A model generated the notes under the pieces. The model made no database searches. It was not told the origin of the DNA and saw only the letters and a program-made list of their open reading frames with translations. Source: Planctomycetia bacterium (GTDB lineage: Bacteria; Planctomycetota; UBA8108; UBA1146). From it: a DNA stretch of 44,054 nucleotides. Below are positions 32,007 through 40,810 of the stretch, in pieces. The stretch spans positions 1 through 44,054 of the forward strand of contig JAAXJX010000055.1 of assembly GCA_012269595.1 (NCBI GenBank), read 5' to 3'. A program made the position numbers and the translations under genes. How positions within the stretch are numbered: position 1 is the stretch's first letter; the number at the start of each line of letters is the position of its first letter.

Positions 32007-32780
32007 ATGACTCTGACCGACGGATTGACCGGACGCCGGGGACTGATTCTGGGAGTCGCCAACGACCGCAGTATCGCCTGGGGAATCGCCAAAGTGCTCT
32101 CCAACTCAGGAGCCCGACTCGGCTTTACCTACCAGGGTGAACGCCTTGAGCGCAGGGTTCGCCCTCTCGCTGAGGAAGCGGGGGGGGAAATCATCACTTC
32201 CTGCGACGTCTGCGACGAGCAAGACGTCCAGCGTCTCTTTGAGGAAGTGGATGAGAAGTGGGGGGGACTCGACTTTCTGGTTCACTCCATCGCTTTTGCG
32301 GACAAGTCCGATCTGGAAAACGAATATCTGGATACTTCCCGCGATGGTTTTTTGAAAGCCCATGATGTCAGTGCATACAGTTTCACCCATCTGGCTCGTG
32401 AAGCCGCCCGTCGAATGGAGCCGGGGGGATCGATGATGACCCTCAGTTATCTGGGGGCAGAGCGGGCAGTCAGGGGATACAACGTCATGGGAGTGGCAAA
32501 GGCAAGCCTGGAAGCGAGTGTGCGCTATCTCGCGGCAGATCTTGGGCCCAAAGAGATTCGCGTCAATGCCATCAGTGCTGGCCCGATTCAGACTCTGGCC
32601 GCCCGCGGGATCAGCGGATTTTCTGACATCTTTTCTGAAGTCGAGGGCCGGGCAGCGATGGGACGAGGTGTCACCATCGAAGAGGTGGGTAATGCCGCCG
32701 CATTCCTGCTTTCTCCTCTGGCCAGCGGAATCACCGGCGAAGTCATCTACGTCGATGGTGGCTTCCGCATGATGGGATAG
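32007..32780 (+). CDS. fabI: Enoyl-ACP reductase FabI
   Basis: A 257-residue short-chain dehydrogenase that reduces trans-2-enoyl-ACP with NADH in the last step of each fatty acid elongation cycle. The cofactor motif is GVANDRSIAWGIA near the N-terminus. The catalytic Tyr and Lys are in YNVMGVAKA with the FabI spacing Tyr-x6-Lys. LSYLGAER and RVNAISAGPIQTLAARGI match closely. GGAAGG lies upstream of the ATG. nadE follows after only ten bases, so the two are likely one operon. Confidence 0.96.
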   Translation: MTLTDGLTGRRGLILGVANDRSIAWGIAKVLSNSGARLGFTYQGERLERRVRPLAEEAGGEIITSCDVCDEQDVQRLFEEVDEKWGGLDFLVHSIAFADKSDLENEYLDTSRDGFLKAHDVSAYSFTHLAREAARRMEPGGSMMTLSYLGAERAVRGYNVMGVAKASLEASVRYLAADLGPKEIRVNAISAGPIQTLAARGISGFSDIFSEVEGRAAMGRGVTIEEVGNAAAFLLSPLASGITGEVIYVDGGFRMMG

Positions 32781-32790
32781 GACCTGCCTC

Positions 32791-34455
32791 GTGCGGTTGG
32801 CGATCGCCCAGCTCAACACCACTGTGGGAGATCTTGAGGGGAACCGTACCCTCATTCTGGACGCTCACAGGGAAGCGGCAAAGCAAGGCGCGGATCTGGT
32901 CCTCTATCCGGAGCTGGTGACCTGTGGATATCCGCCGCAGGACCTGGTGACCCGTCCCGATTTTGTTTCTGCGGTGGCGCAATTGAATCACCATTTGGCT
33001 GAGTCTCTGAGTGTCGGACCCGCTGCAGTCTTTGGAACTCTGGAGGGGGCCGCTGAAGGCGCTTCCCGGTCTGTGCATAACAGTGCGTGGGTGGTGGACG
33101 GTGGACGGATTCTCGGACGCCACGACAAGATCCTCTTGCCTGCATATGATGTTTTTGATGAATCACGAACCTTTGAACCGGGGGGGGAAGCCCAACCCAT
33201 CGAGATTCGTGGTCACTCTGTAGGCATCGCCATCTGTGAGGATCTGTGGACGCTCCCGGTTCCCGGTCAGCCTCCCTATCCACGACAACCCGGCAAGGAA
33301 TTGGTCGACAAGGGTGCGACCCTGATTCTTTGTCCATCTGCGAGTCCTTTCCATGAAGGTCGTCACCTCGTTCGTGAGCAGGTCTTTTGTGAGCAAAGTC
33401 GACAGTGGGGAGTTCCGTTGGCTCTCGCCAACCTGGTGGGGGGCAATACTGAATTGATCTTTGACGGCCGCAGTTTTCTGGTGAAGCCGGACGGCAATTT
33501 TCTGCGACTTCCCACATTTGAATCCGCTGTTTTCTGTGTGGACGAACTGAGTGATTCGCAAGATGAGGTGGGGCAGCAGGGGGAAGCCCTTGCAGAGGCA
33601 TTGATCCTCGGCATTCAGGATTTTCTTGGCAAATGCGGCCTTCAGAAAGTTGTTCTGGGTCTCAGTGGTGGCATCGATTCGGCAGTGGTCGCAGTCCTGG
33701 CCACGGCAGCTCTTGGTGCGGAGAATGTCACCGGTGTGGCCATGCCGGGTCCCTACTCGTCCGACGGCGCCCTCACCGATGCGGAAGAGTTGGCCAGAAA
33801 CCTTGGCATCGATTTTGAGGTGGTTTCCATCGAGGAGACTTACCAAAAGATGCATACCGATCTGGAACCTCTCCTCGGAAATGGAGACTGGGGTGTCGCC
33901 CAGGAGAATCTTCAATCCAGATTGCGCGGAAATATTCTCATGACCATCGCCAACCGGACGGGGGCGATGGTGCTGGCGACCGGCAACAAATCGGAGCTCT
34001 CCGTCGGATACTGCACCCTTTATGGCGACATGTGTGGAGGCCTCGCACCCCTCGGGGATGTCTCCAAGCAAGGGGTCTATCAGTTGGCAAGGCTCGATCG
34101 TTTTCAGGGACAGATTCCCATTTCGACCATCGACAAGCCTCCCTCTGCGGAGTTGGCCCCGGACCAGGTCGATACGGACAGCCTGCCACCCTACGACCAG
34201 TTGGATGCGATCCTGACTGCCTGGATCGAGGAGAGACGCTCCTTCGCCGAAATCGTTGCTCAGGGCATTCCTGAGGAGTCTGTTCGCCAGGTGATCCGTC
34301 TGATCGAACTCAGTGAGCACAAACGCAGGCAATCTGCCCCCATTCTGAGGGTGACGCCCAGGGCCTATGGCGTGGGACGCAGGGTGCCGATTGCCCGATC
34401 TCTGGATGGCTGGCAGTACCGGAGTCAGACGCCCGGCGGAGAAACCGGGGCCTAG
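32791..34455 (+). CDS. nadE: Glutamine-dependent NAD+ synthetase NadE
   Basis: A 554-residue two-domain enzyme that amidates nicotinate adenine dinucleotide to NAD+. The N-terminal nitrilase-like glutaminase domain (1-260) has its triad: Glu in LYPELVTCGYPPQDL, Lys in RHDKILLPAYD and Cys in GIAICEDLW. The C-terminal synthetase domain (about 275-545) has the ATP-pyrophosphatase loop GLSGGIDSAVVAVL and ATGNKSELSVGYCTLYGD. The start is GTG at 32791, ten bases after fabI. The length is normal for this form. Confidence 0.95.
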   Translation: MRLAIAQLNTTVGDLEGNRTLILDAHREAAKQGADLVLYPELVTCGYPPQDLVTRPDFVSAVAQLNHHLAESLSVGPAAVFGTLEGAAEGASRSVHNSAWVVDGGRILGRHDKILLPAYDVFDESRTFEPGGEAQPIEIRGHSVGIAICEDLWTLPVPGQPPYPRQPGKELVDKGATLILCPSASPFHEGRHLVREQVFCEQSRQWGVPLALANLVGGNTELIFDGRSFLVKPDGNFLRLPTFESAVFCVDELSDSQDEVGQQGEALAEALILGIQDFLGKCGLQKVVLGLSGGIDSAVVAVLATAALGAENVTGVAMPGPYSSDGALTDAEELARNLGIDFEVVSIEETYQKMHTDLEPLLGNGDWGVAQENLQSRLRGNILMTIANRTGAMVLATGNKSELSVGYCTLYGDMCGGLAPLGDVSKQGVYQLARLDRFQGQIPISTIDKPPSAELAPDQVDTDSLPPYDQLDAILTAWIEERRSFAEIVAQGIPEESVRQVIRLIELSEHKRRQSAPILRVTPRAYGVGRRVPIARSLDGWQYRSQTPGGETGA

Positions 34456-34761
34456 GCTGACTTTCGGCCCTGGCACTTCACCGGCAGCTTGCCAAAGGTG
34501 ATCAGTGATCTTGACCGGAAAATCCGGAACCCCTTGCCCCCGTGTAAATTAGCATTGAAACTGCAGGTCAGACCTACGAGGCCCGGTGGGATTTTCCCGG
34601 TGAGCCCCGTGGGCCTCAAACAATCAAAAAATCGATCAGAATCAGGGCTGCTGGCACCGGTCGTGTCGGCGGAGTCTGGGGACAGCCGTGTCTGGAAATG
34701 CCTGTATCGATTTCTTACGGACCGGGGCGCACAAGCCCACCACGAGAAAGACAAGCTGAGG
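34456..34761 (+). other. Structured non-coding leader of gltA
   Basis: About 306 bases without a convincing gene. The frame upstream of the gltA ATG is open but its 91 codons do not resemble citrate synthase. A stem GAGGCCC (34578-34584) pairs with GGGCCTC (34611-34617) and encloses a smaller GGGA-TTT-TCCC hairpin. This gives a branched structure about 145 bases before gltA. No U-run follows. I found no convincing promoter here. It may be a regulatory leader. Confidence 0.4.
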
Positions 34762-36048
34762 ATGAACGACAAGACGAACGAAGATGCGGTTCTTCACCTC
34801 GGAGATCAGAAGATCTCCCTGCCCGTGTACGTCGGAACAGAGGGGGAGAAAGCGATCGACATCAGCAGCCTCCGCAAGGAGAGCGGATTCGTCACTCTCG
34901 ATCCGGGTTACGTCAATACAGGCAGCACCCTCAGTTCAGTCTGCTTCATCGATGGTGAAGAAGGAATTCTTCGCTACCGCGGTTACCCCATCGAGCAGCT
35001 TGCACTGAATTCGAACTTCGTTGAAACCAGTTACCTGCTGATTCACGGTGACCTGCCCAACCCTGAGCAATACGAAACTTTCCGCACCAATCTTCGATTC
35101 CATTCGATGATTCATGAAGACATGCGTCACTTTTACGACGGGTTTCCGTCTTCGGCACACCCGATGGCGATTCTCTCGGCGATGGTGATGGGGTTGTCGA
35201 CCTTCTATACCGACATCGAAGATCCGGAGAATGACGACAACATGGACCTGACCATTTGTCGTCTTCTTTCGAAGGTTCGAACCCTGGCAGCCTTCAGCTT
35301 CAAGAAGTCGATTGGCCAGCCCTTCATCTACCCGGACAACTCCCTGAGTTACTGCGGCAACTTCATGCACATGATGTTCCGTGTCCCGGCTGAGCCCTAC
35401 CACGTAGACCCTGAGGTGGAGAGAGCACTCAATCTGCTGTTGATCCTGCACGCGGATCATGAGCAAAACTGCTCGACCTCGACGGTTCGTATGGTGGGAA
35501 GTTCCCTGACCAATCTTTACGCCTGCATCTCCGCTGGAATCAGCGCCCTGTGGGGTTCCCGCCATGGGGGCGCCAATCAGGCCGTCCTCGAACAGTTGTC
35601 GATGATCCATGAGAATGGTCAGGACGTCGAAGCCTTCATGGAGCAGGTCAAGGACAAGGAATCGCCGACCCGCCTGATGGGATTCGGGCACCGCGTTTAC
35701 AAGAACTACGACCCACGAGCCAAGATCATCAAGGAAGCCTGTGACAGACTTCTTGATCACCTCGGAGTCGAGGACCCGCTCCTCGATGTGGCTCGCCGTC
35801 TTGAGGAGATCGCCCTCAACGACAATTACTTCATCGATCGCAACCTGTATCCGAATGTCGATTTCTACTCCGGTATCATGTACCGGGCGATCGGGATTCC
35901 GACCAACATGTTTACGGTGATGTTTGCTCTTGGAAGATTGCCCGGTTGGATCGCGCACTGGCTTGAGCAGCGCAACAATCCGAAGGACAGGATCCAGCGT
36001 CCCCGGCAGATATACACCGGGGAGCAGATTAGGGAATACCCCCAGTAG
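34762..36048 (+). CDS. gltA: Citrate synthase
   Basis: A 428-residue type II (GltA-like, hexameric, E. coli size 427) citrate synthase that condenses acetyl-CoA with oxaloacetate to start the TCA cycle. The catalytic residues lie in HADHEQNCSTSTVRMVGS, WGSRHGGANQAVLEQL, GFGHRVYKNYDPRAK and YPNVDFYSGIMYRAIG. The N-terminal beta-rich segment LHLGDQKISLPVYVGTEG is typical of type II enzymes. I start at the ATG at 34762, since the upstream open frame is unlike the family. A purine-rich AAGCTGAGG precedes it. It converges with moaE, 24 bases away, without an obvious terminator. Confidence 0.95.
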   Translation: MNDKTNEDAVLHLGDQKISLPVYVGTEGEKAIDISSLRKESGFVTLDPGYVNTGSTLSSVCFIDGEEGILRYRGYPIEQLALNSNFVETSYLLIHGDLPNPEQYETFRTNLRFHSMIHEDMRHFYDGFPSSAHPMAILSAMVMGLSTFYTDIEDPENDDNMDLTICRLLSKVRTLAAFSFKKSIGQPFIYPDNSLSYCGNFMHMMFRVPAEPYHVDPEVERALNLLLILHADHEQNCSTSTVRMVGSSLTNLYACISAGISALWGSRHGGANQAVLEQLSMIHENGQDVEAFMEQVKDKESPTRLMGFGHRVYKNYDPRAKIIKEACDRLLDHLGVEDPLLDVARRLEEIALNDNYFIDRNLYPNVDFYSGIMYRAIGIPTNMFTVMFALGRLPGWIAHWLEQRNNPKDRIQRPRQIYTGEQIREYPQ

Positions 36049-36072
36049 GGCCGATCCAGTTGTCAGGCAGGT

Positions 36073-36492
36073 TCAGGAGCCTTCGATCCACTCAGGAGGA
36101 CCGTCTGTGTAGTGTTCGTGCTTCCAGACTGCGACGTCGGCCTTGATCTCCTGCATTCCCCGTTCGAGAAGGGCGAAGCCCTCTTTTCTGTGGGGGAGCG
36201 AAACGCCGAGAAGAATACTGGTTTCACCGACCTCGAGCATTCCCAACCGGTGGATCGCGATCGCTTTTTTGGCTCCTGACTGAACCAGCCCCTCAATGAT
36301 TTTCTCGAGGCTTCTCAGGGCCAGGGACTCATGAGCGTGATATTCGATTCGGGTGACACTTCTGTCCCTGTTCAGATCACGAACTACTCCGCAGAAGAGA
36401 TGAATGGCACCACAGGCGTCATCGGTCAGCCAGCTGCGTGCCGCTTCGGTATCGATCACTTCGCGACAGAGACGCGCTTCAAATGCGGGCAT
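36073..36492 (-). CDS. moaE: Molybdopterin synthase catalytic subunit MoaE
   Basis: The 139-residue large subunit of molybdopterin synthase, which with thiocarboxylated MoaD inserts dithiolene sulfur into precursor Z (cPMP). Family features are GAIHLFCGVVRDLNRD, IEYHAHESLALRSL, IHRLGMLEVGE and the lysines in EIKADVAVWKHEHYTDG near the C-terminus. It starts two bases after the moaD stop, so the subunits are co-translated. Confidence 0.94.
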   Translation of the reverse strand: MPAFEARLCREVIDTEAARSWLTDDACGAIHLFCGVVRDLNRDRSVTRIEYHAHESLALRSLEKIIEGLVQSGAKKAIAIHRLGMLEVGETSILLGVSLPHRKEGFALLERGMQEIKADVAVWKHEHYTDGPPEWIEGS

Positions 36493-36494
36493 TT

Positions 36495-36740
36495 CTAGCC
36501 ACCGCTCACGGGGGGGATCAGTGCGATTTCCTGACCTTCGGAAATGACAGTTTCCGGATCTGCAAACTCATTCCCGATGGCGACGCGGACGTGAGCCAAC
36601 TTCGCTTGCAGGTAGGGATGGGATTCGCCGATCTCCTTCAGGAGATTCGAGACCGTGGATCCCTCTGGAATCGATAATTTCAGGGTCGGGGAACCGACAT
36701 CGTCTTTCAATGAAGCAAAGAGCAGAAGTTCCAAATCCAT
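36495..36740 (-). CDS. moaD: Molybdopterin synthase sulfur carrier subunit MoaD
   Basis: An 81-residue ubiquitin-fold sulfur carrier. The diagnostic C-terminus PPVSGG ends in the Gly-Gly that is adenylated and thiocarboxylated. The N-terminus MDLELLLFASLKDDVG and the segment SNLLKEIGE fit the family. The ATG at 36740 has GGAGGA five bases upstream, better than the ATG 15 codons earlier. It lies between a lipoprotein gene (58 bases upstream) and moaE. Confidence 0.92.
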   Translation of the reverse strand: MDLELLLFASLKDDVGSPTLKLSIPEGSTVSNLLKEIGESHPYLQAKLAHVRVAIGNEFADPETVISEGQEIALIPPVSGG

Positions 36741-36798
36741 GATTCCTCCAGAAACCAGCATCTGCACAGATTCTTCGCGGGTCAATGGTATCGGCAGT

Positions 36799-38109
36799 TC
36801 AATTCTGCTTCAGATATTCCCGCCAGGTATCGATTTCCTGTTGGCGAAGGTTCGCGGGAGCGTTCTTCCAGAATTCGGGGTTGACGATGGTCCTCTGGCG
36901 AGAGATCCGGGCGAGGGCCTGAGCCGCAATCGCTCTCAATTCGCCGTCCGGAGAATCGAGGCAATCCACGATGGCCTCGACGATGGAGAAACTGCGTGAG
37001 GAGGGAACGACTTCCAGACAGATTGATTTTTTCTGTTCAATCGTCGCCGAGGCCATGAATTCGAAGAAGCGATTGACCCACTTTGATCTCAGCGTTCGAG
37101 ACCAACGACTCGATCGGGATCCTATCAGCTCGACGACACGACACCATGCCCAAATAGGGTCGGAGGAGGACTCCAATTCGGCCTCAAGTGCTTCAGAGAT
37201 CGCAGATCCATCATTGCGAAACTGGCCGATAGATCCCTCGATAGCCCAGCGCCTCAATCGGGAGTCGCTGAGGTGTTTTTGAATCTGGTCTCGGGCGCGG
37301 GCTGTAAGATCGTCGACGAATCCTGGGACGAGAACCGTGAGTTCTTTTTCTTCGAGTTCTATGATCTGCGACAACTTTTCCTCAAATGACAATTGGGGAT
37401 CGGATTGGTTCAGCAGATGCCACAGGAATCCCCATGAAAGAGCGTATCTGTAGAGAAGCTCTGAATCGGCACTGTAAAACTGGCCATAGTCGCCCACGAT
37501 GGTCTCGAGAAGATCTCCCAGAAACTGGCTTCTTCCCCTGCGGCGCAGTTCTCTTCGGCACTTGTCATAGTACTTGATGTGAAGAGGGGGAATGGCGAAG
37601 GAACCATCCCCGGGATCAAAACCACCCTCGAAATGACAGGCGATTCCCTCGACCAGCCACCAGCGCCCCTCAACTCCAGGAATTTGCGAGGTGAGGTGGT
37701 GGGCCAATTCGTGTTGGAAGGTGTCGAGGGAGTCCGGTTCGAGAAGAATGGAATTCCCCTCCTCGTCCGGTGCACCCGAGAGCCAAATGATGTCGAGGAG
37801 GCTGTTGTACCAGCCTGCGAATCCAACACTCCCCCGTCGAATGACAGCGCCGGAGTCTGCAGGAGTTCCAGAGAGAATGACCGTTACTTCAGGAACACCC
37901 CGGGAGGCATTCGGCAGGTGTTTTTCTATTCCATTGCTCGACCATTCGAGTCGATCCCGATAGGAGTCGGTCACCGATTCAGGGTGGTCGCTATAGATGA
38001 CACCTGAATCTGACTCAACCCTGTGGTCGTAGACCAGTGAGCAACCAGAAGCGAGCAACAACAAGAGCCCGAGAGAGAAGAAAAAATACCGGTGGATCAC
38101 TGTCGTCAT
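36799..38109 (-). CDS. Lipoprotein with HEXXH metalloprotease motif
   Basis: A 436-residue predicted lipoprotein. The signal (FFFSLGLLLLLASGC) has lipobox LASGC with Cys near residue 22. At about residues 145-175 TFQHELAHHLTSQ is a HEXXH zinc motif, followed 20-odd residues later by WWLVEGIACHFEG, whose glutamate fits a gluzincin third ligand. This resembles peptidase-like DUF1570 proteins of Planctomycetota. The C-terminal half is helical and may include one HEAT-like repeat (DSPDGELRAIAAQALARI). The ATG at 38109 overlaps the stop of the upstream lipoprotein gene by four bases. The function is unknown. A cell-surface peptidase is inferred. Confidence 0.75.
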   Translation of the reverse strand: MTTVIHRYFFFSLGLLLLLASGCSLVYDHRVESDSGVIYSDHPESVTDSYRDRLEWSSNGIEKHLPNASRGVPEVTVILSGTPADSGAVIRRGSVGFAGWYNSLLDIIWLSGAPDEEGNSILLEPDSLDTFQHELAHHLTSQIPGVEGRWWLVEGIACHFEGGFDPGDGSFAIPPLHIKYYDKCRRELRRRGRSQFLGDLLETIVGDYGQFYSADSELLYRYALSWGFLWHLLNQSDPQLSFEEKLSQIIELEEKELTVLVPGFVDDLTARARDQIQKHLSDSRLRRWAIEGSIGQFRNDGSAISEALEAELESSSDPIWAWCRVVELIGSRSSRWSRTLRSKWVNRFFEFMASATIEQKKSICLEVVPSSRSFSIVEAIVDCLDSPDGELRAIAAQALARISRQRTIVNPEFWKNAPANLRQQEIDTWREYLKQN

Positions 38110-38474
38110 CTTTCCAGGATGGTACTGACATGCTTCAGGCGAGCCGGGTTTTGTGGATCCCTGCGCCAGAGCACCGTTCCCAGATATCCACCACGAAATC
38201 CCCTGCTGCGGAAGAAGTAGTAACGCACTTCGTAAACCGGGATTTCGGGAAATCCGGGATTCGTGCTGTGAAGCTGATTTTCCTGCAGATGGTTCTCTGT
38301 CCACTTGAGGTACCCATTGGCACTGAGGGCGCTCTGCAAATTGATCGAAAAATCGACCACATCCTTTTCCCGATTCCAGGAGTTTTCACCCAGCACCTGG
38401 ACAGGGGATTGGACTGTTCTGCAGGAACTCAGAAAAAATAAGGTGAGAAGGATCAGGGGCAAGATTCTGAGCAA
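38106..38474 (-). CDS. Small lipoprotein of unknown function
   Basis: About 122 residues, starting at TTG 38474 with GAAAGG six or seven bases before it. The first residues LRILPLILLTLFFLSSC form a compact lipoprotein signal with the Cys near residue 17. The frame remains open to 38726, but that extension crosses the start of the divergent transporter gene and lacks protein-like features. The mature part contains VYEVRYYFFRSRGFRGGYLGTVLW, which looks like beta-strands. It is coupled by ATGA to the HEXXH lipoprotein, so the two are probably functional partners. I do not recognise a family. Confidence 0.66.
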   Translation of the reverse strand: MLRILPLILLTLFFLSSCRTVQSPVQVLGENSWNREKDVVDFSINLQSALSANGYLKWTENHLQENQLHSTNPGFPEIPVYEVRYYFFRSRGFRGGYLGTVLWRRDPQNPARLKHVSTILER

Positions 38475-38620
38475 TCGGGGCCTTTCGCTTCGGTAATCGC
38501 CAGCAAGGTTATTGGGTTTTCCCGACAGGGATGGTAACACGACTACGCCAATGCGGAATGGGGCAGGCCTCTCCAGGGGAGGGGAGTTGCCCACTTTCAG
38601 ATCAGGAAGCGGGTATCGCC

Positions 38621-40132
38621 ATGAAACAGAACGAAGCGGGCAAGGGCGGAGTTCGCTGGATCCCAATTCTAATGGGGCCATTGCTGACGCTCCTGACATG
38701 GTATCTGGCACCTGAAGATTACTCAAAAACGGTTCTCGGTACCCTGATGGTCACGGTGTGGACCGTCACGTGGTGGGTAACGGAGGCGATTCCGATTCCA
38801 GCCAGTTCCCTGCTTCCTGCTGTGCTTCTGCCTCTGTTCGGGGTCTGTGACGCCGGAACTGCCGCCAAGTACTACTCTCACCATCTCATTCTGTTGCTCC
38901 TCGGCGGGTTCATGCTTGCCAGAGCGGTGGAATGCTCCGGATTGCACCGCAGGATCGCCATCTCAACATTGATCCGTCTCGGAACATCTCCTCGCAGGTT
39001 GGCTTTGGGCTTTCTGGTTACTTCAGCCGTTTTGTCTATGTGGATCTCCAATACTGCGACCACCCTGATGTTGTTGCCCATCGCCATCTCTGTCGCCCGA
39101 CGGACTGAAGAGGGGCAGGATCTGAAGGGGCGATTCACCCTCTGCTTGCTCCTGTGTACCGCATACGGAGCCAATGTCGGGGGGATCGGAACATTGATCG
39201 GGACACCTCCCAATCTGATTTTTGTGAAGAATGCCCAGGACCTGATTCCGCCGATTGAAGTCGGATTTCTGCAATGGCTCGTATTGGGTCTTCCCGTAGT
39301 GGTCCTGTTTCTGCCGATCATGTACCTGCTCTTGACCCGTTTTCTGATTCCACTTCCAGCGGGAGAAAATCAGGAAGGCAGAGAGGCCCTGCGTGAAGAG
39401 CTGAAGAATTTGGGTCCCATGAGGTCGGAAGAGAGTCGGGTGTTTCTCGTCTTTCTGGTCACGGCACTCTTGTGGGTGACCCGGGGAAGTGGCGATATGC
39501 CAGGCTGGGTGCATCTCCTGGGACCACTACTTGATCTCGAGCCATCCGAATATGGCAAGTATCTCAATGACAGTATCGTTTCTGTCGCCTGTGCCATCGC
39601 TCTTTTCATTATTCCGTCGGGAAAAGGGCAACCTCCCCTACTCGACTGGGATCGTGCCAAAGAGGTTCCCTGGGGAATGTTGCTGCTCTTCGGAGGCGGT
39701 TTTGCCATCGGTGGAGCGTTTCAGAGCAGTGGCCTCAGTACTGAGGTGGGGACGTGGATGGCTTCCTGGAATACATTACCTTTTCCACTGTTGGTGATGG
39801 CCATTTCCTCAGTCACGACCTTCCTTACTGAGGTGACCTCCAACACGGCTTCGATGCATTTGCTGATGCCAGTGTTGTCGTCAGCGGCAATTCAGGGTGG
39901 GATTTCCCCCATCCAGATGATGTTGCCAGCTGTGTTGTCCGTTTCCTGTGCATTCATGTTGCCTGTAGCAACCGCTCCGAATGCCATCGTGTTTGCTACC
40001 GGCAAGATTCCGATCCGATTCATGATTCGCTGTGGTTTCGCATTGAACGTGATCGGTGTCTTGATCGTGTTGGTGGTCAGCCTGACTCTGGGAATGTTGG
40101 GTTGGCTTCCTGGTTCCCCAGGAGCTGGCTAG
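38621..40132 (+). CDS. DASS-family sodium/anion symporter
   Basis: A 503-residue membrane protein of the divalent anion:sodium symporter (SLC13-like) family, which imports dicarboxylates, citrate or sulfate. The two SNT substrate and sodium motifs are present: MWISNTATTLMLLPIA (first half) and EVTSNTASMHLLMPV (second half). GANVGGIGTLIGTPPNLIFV and PVATAPNAIVFATG are further family segments. About eleven hydrophobic helices span the whole length. The ATG at 38621 has AGGAAG about ten bases upstream. It diverges from the lipoprotein genes and converges on the J-domain gene. The exact anion cannot be told. Confidence 0.9.
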   Translation: MKQNEAGKGGVRWIPILMGPLLTLLTWYLAPEDYSKTVLGTLMVTVWTVTWWVTEAIPIPASSLLPAVLLPLFGVCDAGTAAKYYSHHLILLLLGGFMLARAVECSGLHRRIAISTLIRLGTSPRRLALGFLVTSAVLSMWISNTATTLMLLPIAISVARRTEEGQDLKGRFTLCLLLCTAYGANVGGIGTLIGTPPNLIFVKNAQDLIPPIEVGFLQWLVLGLPVVVLFLPIMYLLLTRFLIPLPAGENQEGREALREELKNLGPMRSEESRVFLVFLVTALLWVTRGSGDMPGWVHLLGPLLDLEPSEYGKYLNDSIVSVACAIALFIIPSGKGQPPLLDWDRAKEVPWGMLLLFGGGFAIGGAFQSSGLSTEVGTWMASWNTLPFPLLVMAISSVTTFLTEVTSNTASMHLLMPVLSSAAIQGGISPIQMMLPAVLSVSCAFMLPVATAPNAIVFATGKIPIRFMIRCGFALNVIGVLIVLVVSLTLGMLGWLPGSPGAG

Positions 40133-40153
40133 GCGCGATACGGATTCAGGTAA

Positions 40154-40810
40154 TCAGACTTTACCTTCACGCTCCAGCTTTTCGTAGGCTTTGATCAGTG
40201 CCTTGAGTTTTTCACTCGCCTGATCCACCTGGCTTCGATCCAGATCCTTGTGTTTGTCAGGGTGGTACTGCTTCACGAGAACCCTGAATCTGGCTCGAAT
40301 CTGGTCGGGAGCTGCATCCCTTTCCAGTCCCAGAATGTGCAGGGGGTGATGAAAGGGGAGTGGGCCAGAGTTTTCAGAGGAAGGTCCCGATTCATTGACT
40401 CGGGACTGTTTTTGAGTACCCCTTGATTCGCTGACGAAGTCCGTTTTGGCAGAAGACCTTTTTGAAACCCACTGTTTCCAGCGGGCACCTGAATAATTCC
40501 GCAAGCCGGCCTGCTCAAAGATCATACGTCGTTCTTCGCCATACTTTTGTTGCCACTCTTGAAGTTGCAGGAAGTCATCCGGTGCCAGAGGTTCGATCCA
40601 GCCCACCAGCCAGTCCACCAGTCCGATATCTTTGGCGGGGGAGGCGTAGTACTTTCCCTCACCAACGGATTCGATCCGGCTCTCTCTGCGACATGATGGG
40701 CAGGTGTAGAGACGGTAAGGCCCGCCTTCACTTTCGTCGCGTCCTCGCAAAATGCCATCCCTGAGAATTCCGTCGAGGTGAAGTTTGCTTCGACAATGCC
40801 AACAGCGCAT
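40154..40810 (-). CDS. Zinc-ribbon and C-terminal J-domain protein
   Basis: A 218-residue protein. The N-terminus has two CxxC knuckles (MRCWHC and YTCPSC, about residues 1-40), predicting a zinc ribbon. A middle linker is Trp- and Ser-rich. The last 70 residues are a J-domain with the HPD motif intact (VKQYHPDKHKDL), which stimulates DnaK ATPase. Classic DnaJ has the J-domain first, so the order here is reversed and this is a specialised co-chaperone. The ATG at 40810 overlaps the queA stop by one base (TGATG), which fixes the start and shows coupling. Confidence 0.83.
   Translation of the reverse strand: MRCWHCRSKLHLDGILRDGILRGRDESEGGPYRLYTCPSCRRESRIESVGEGKYYASPAKDIGLVDWLVGWIEPLAPDDFLQLQEWQQKYGEERRMIFEQAGLRNYSGARWKQWVSKRSSAKTDFVSESRGTQKQSRVNESGPSSENSGPLPFHHPLHILGLERDAAPDQIRARFRVLVKQYHPDKHKDLDRSQVDQASEKLKALIKAYEKLEREGKV

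Noticed and set aside
33163..34476. 437-codon minus-strand frame
   Set aside because: Antisense to nadE, whose domains and catalytic residues are complete.
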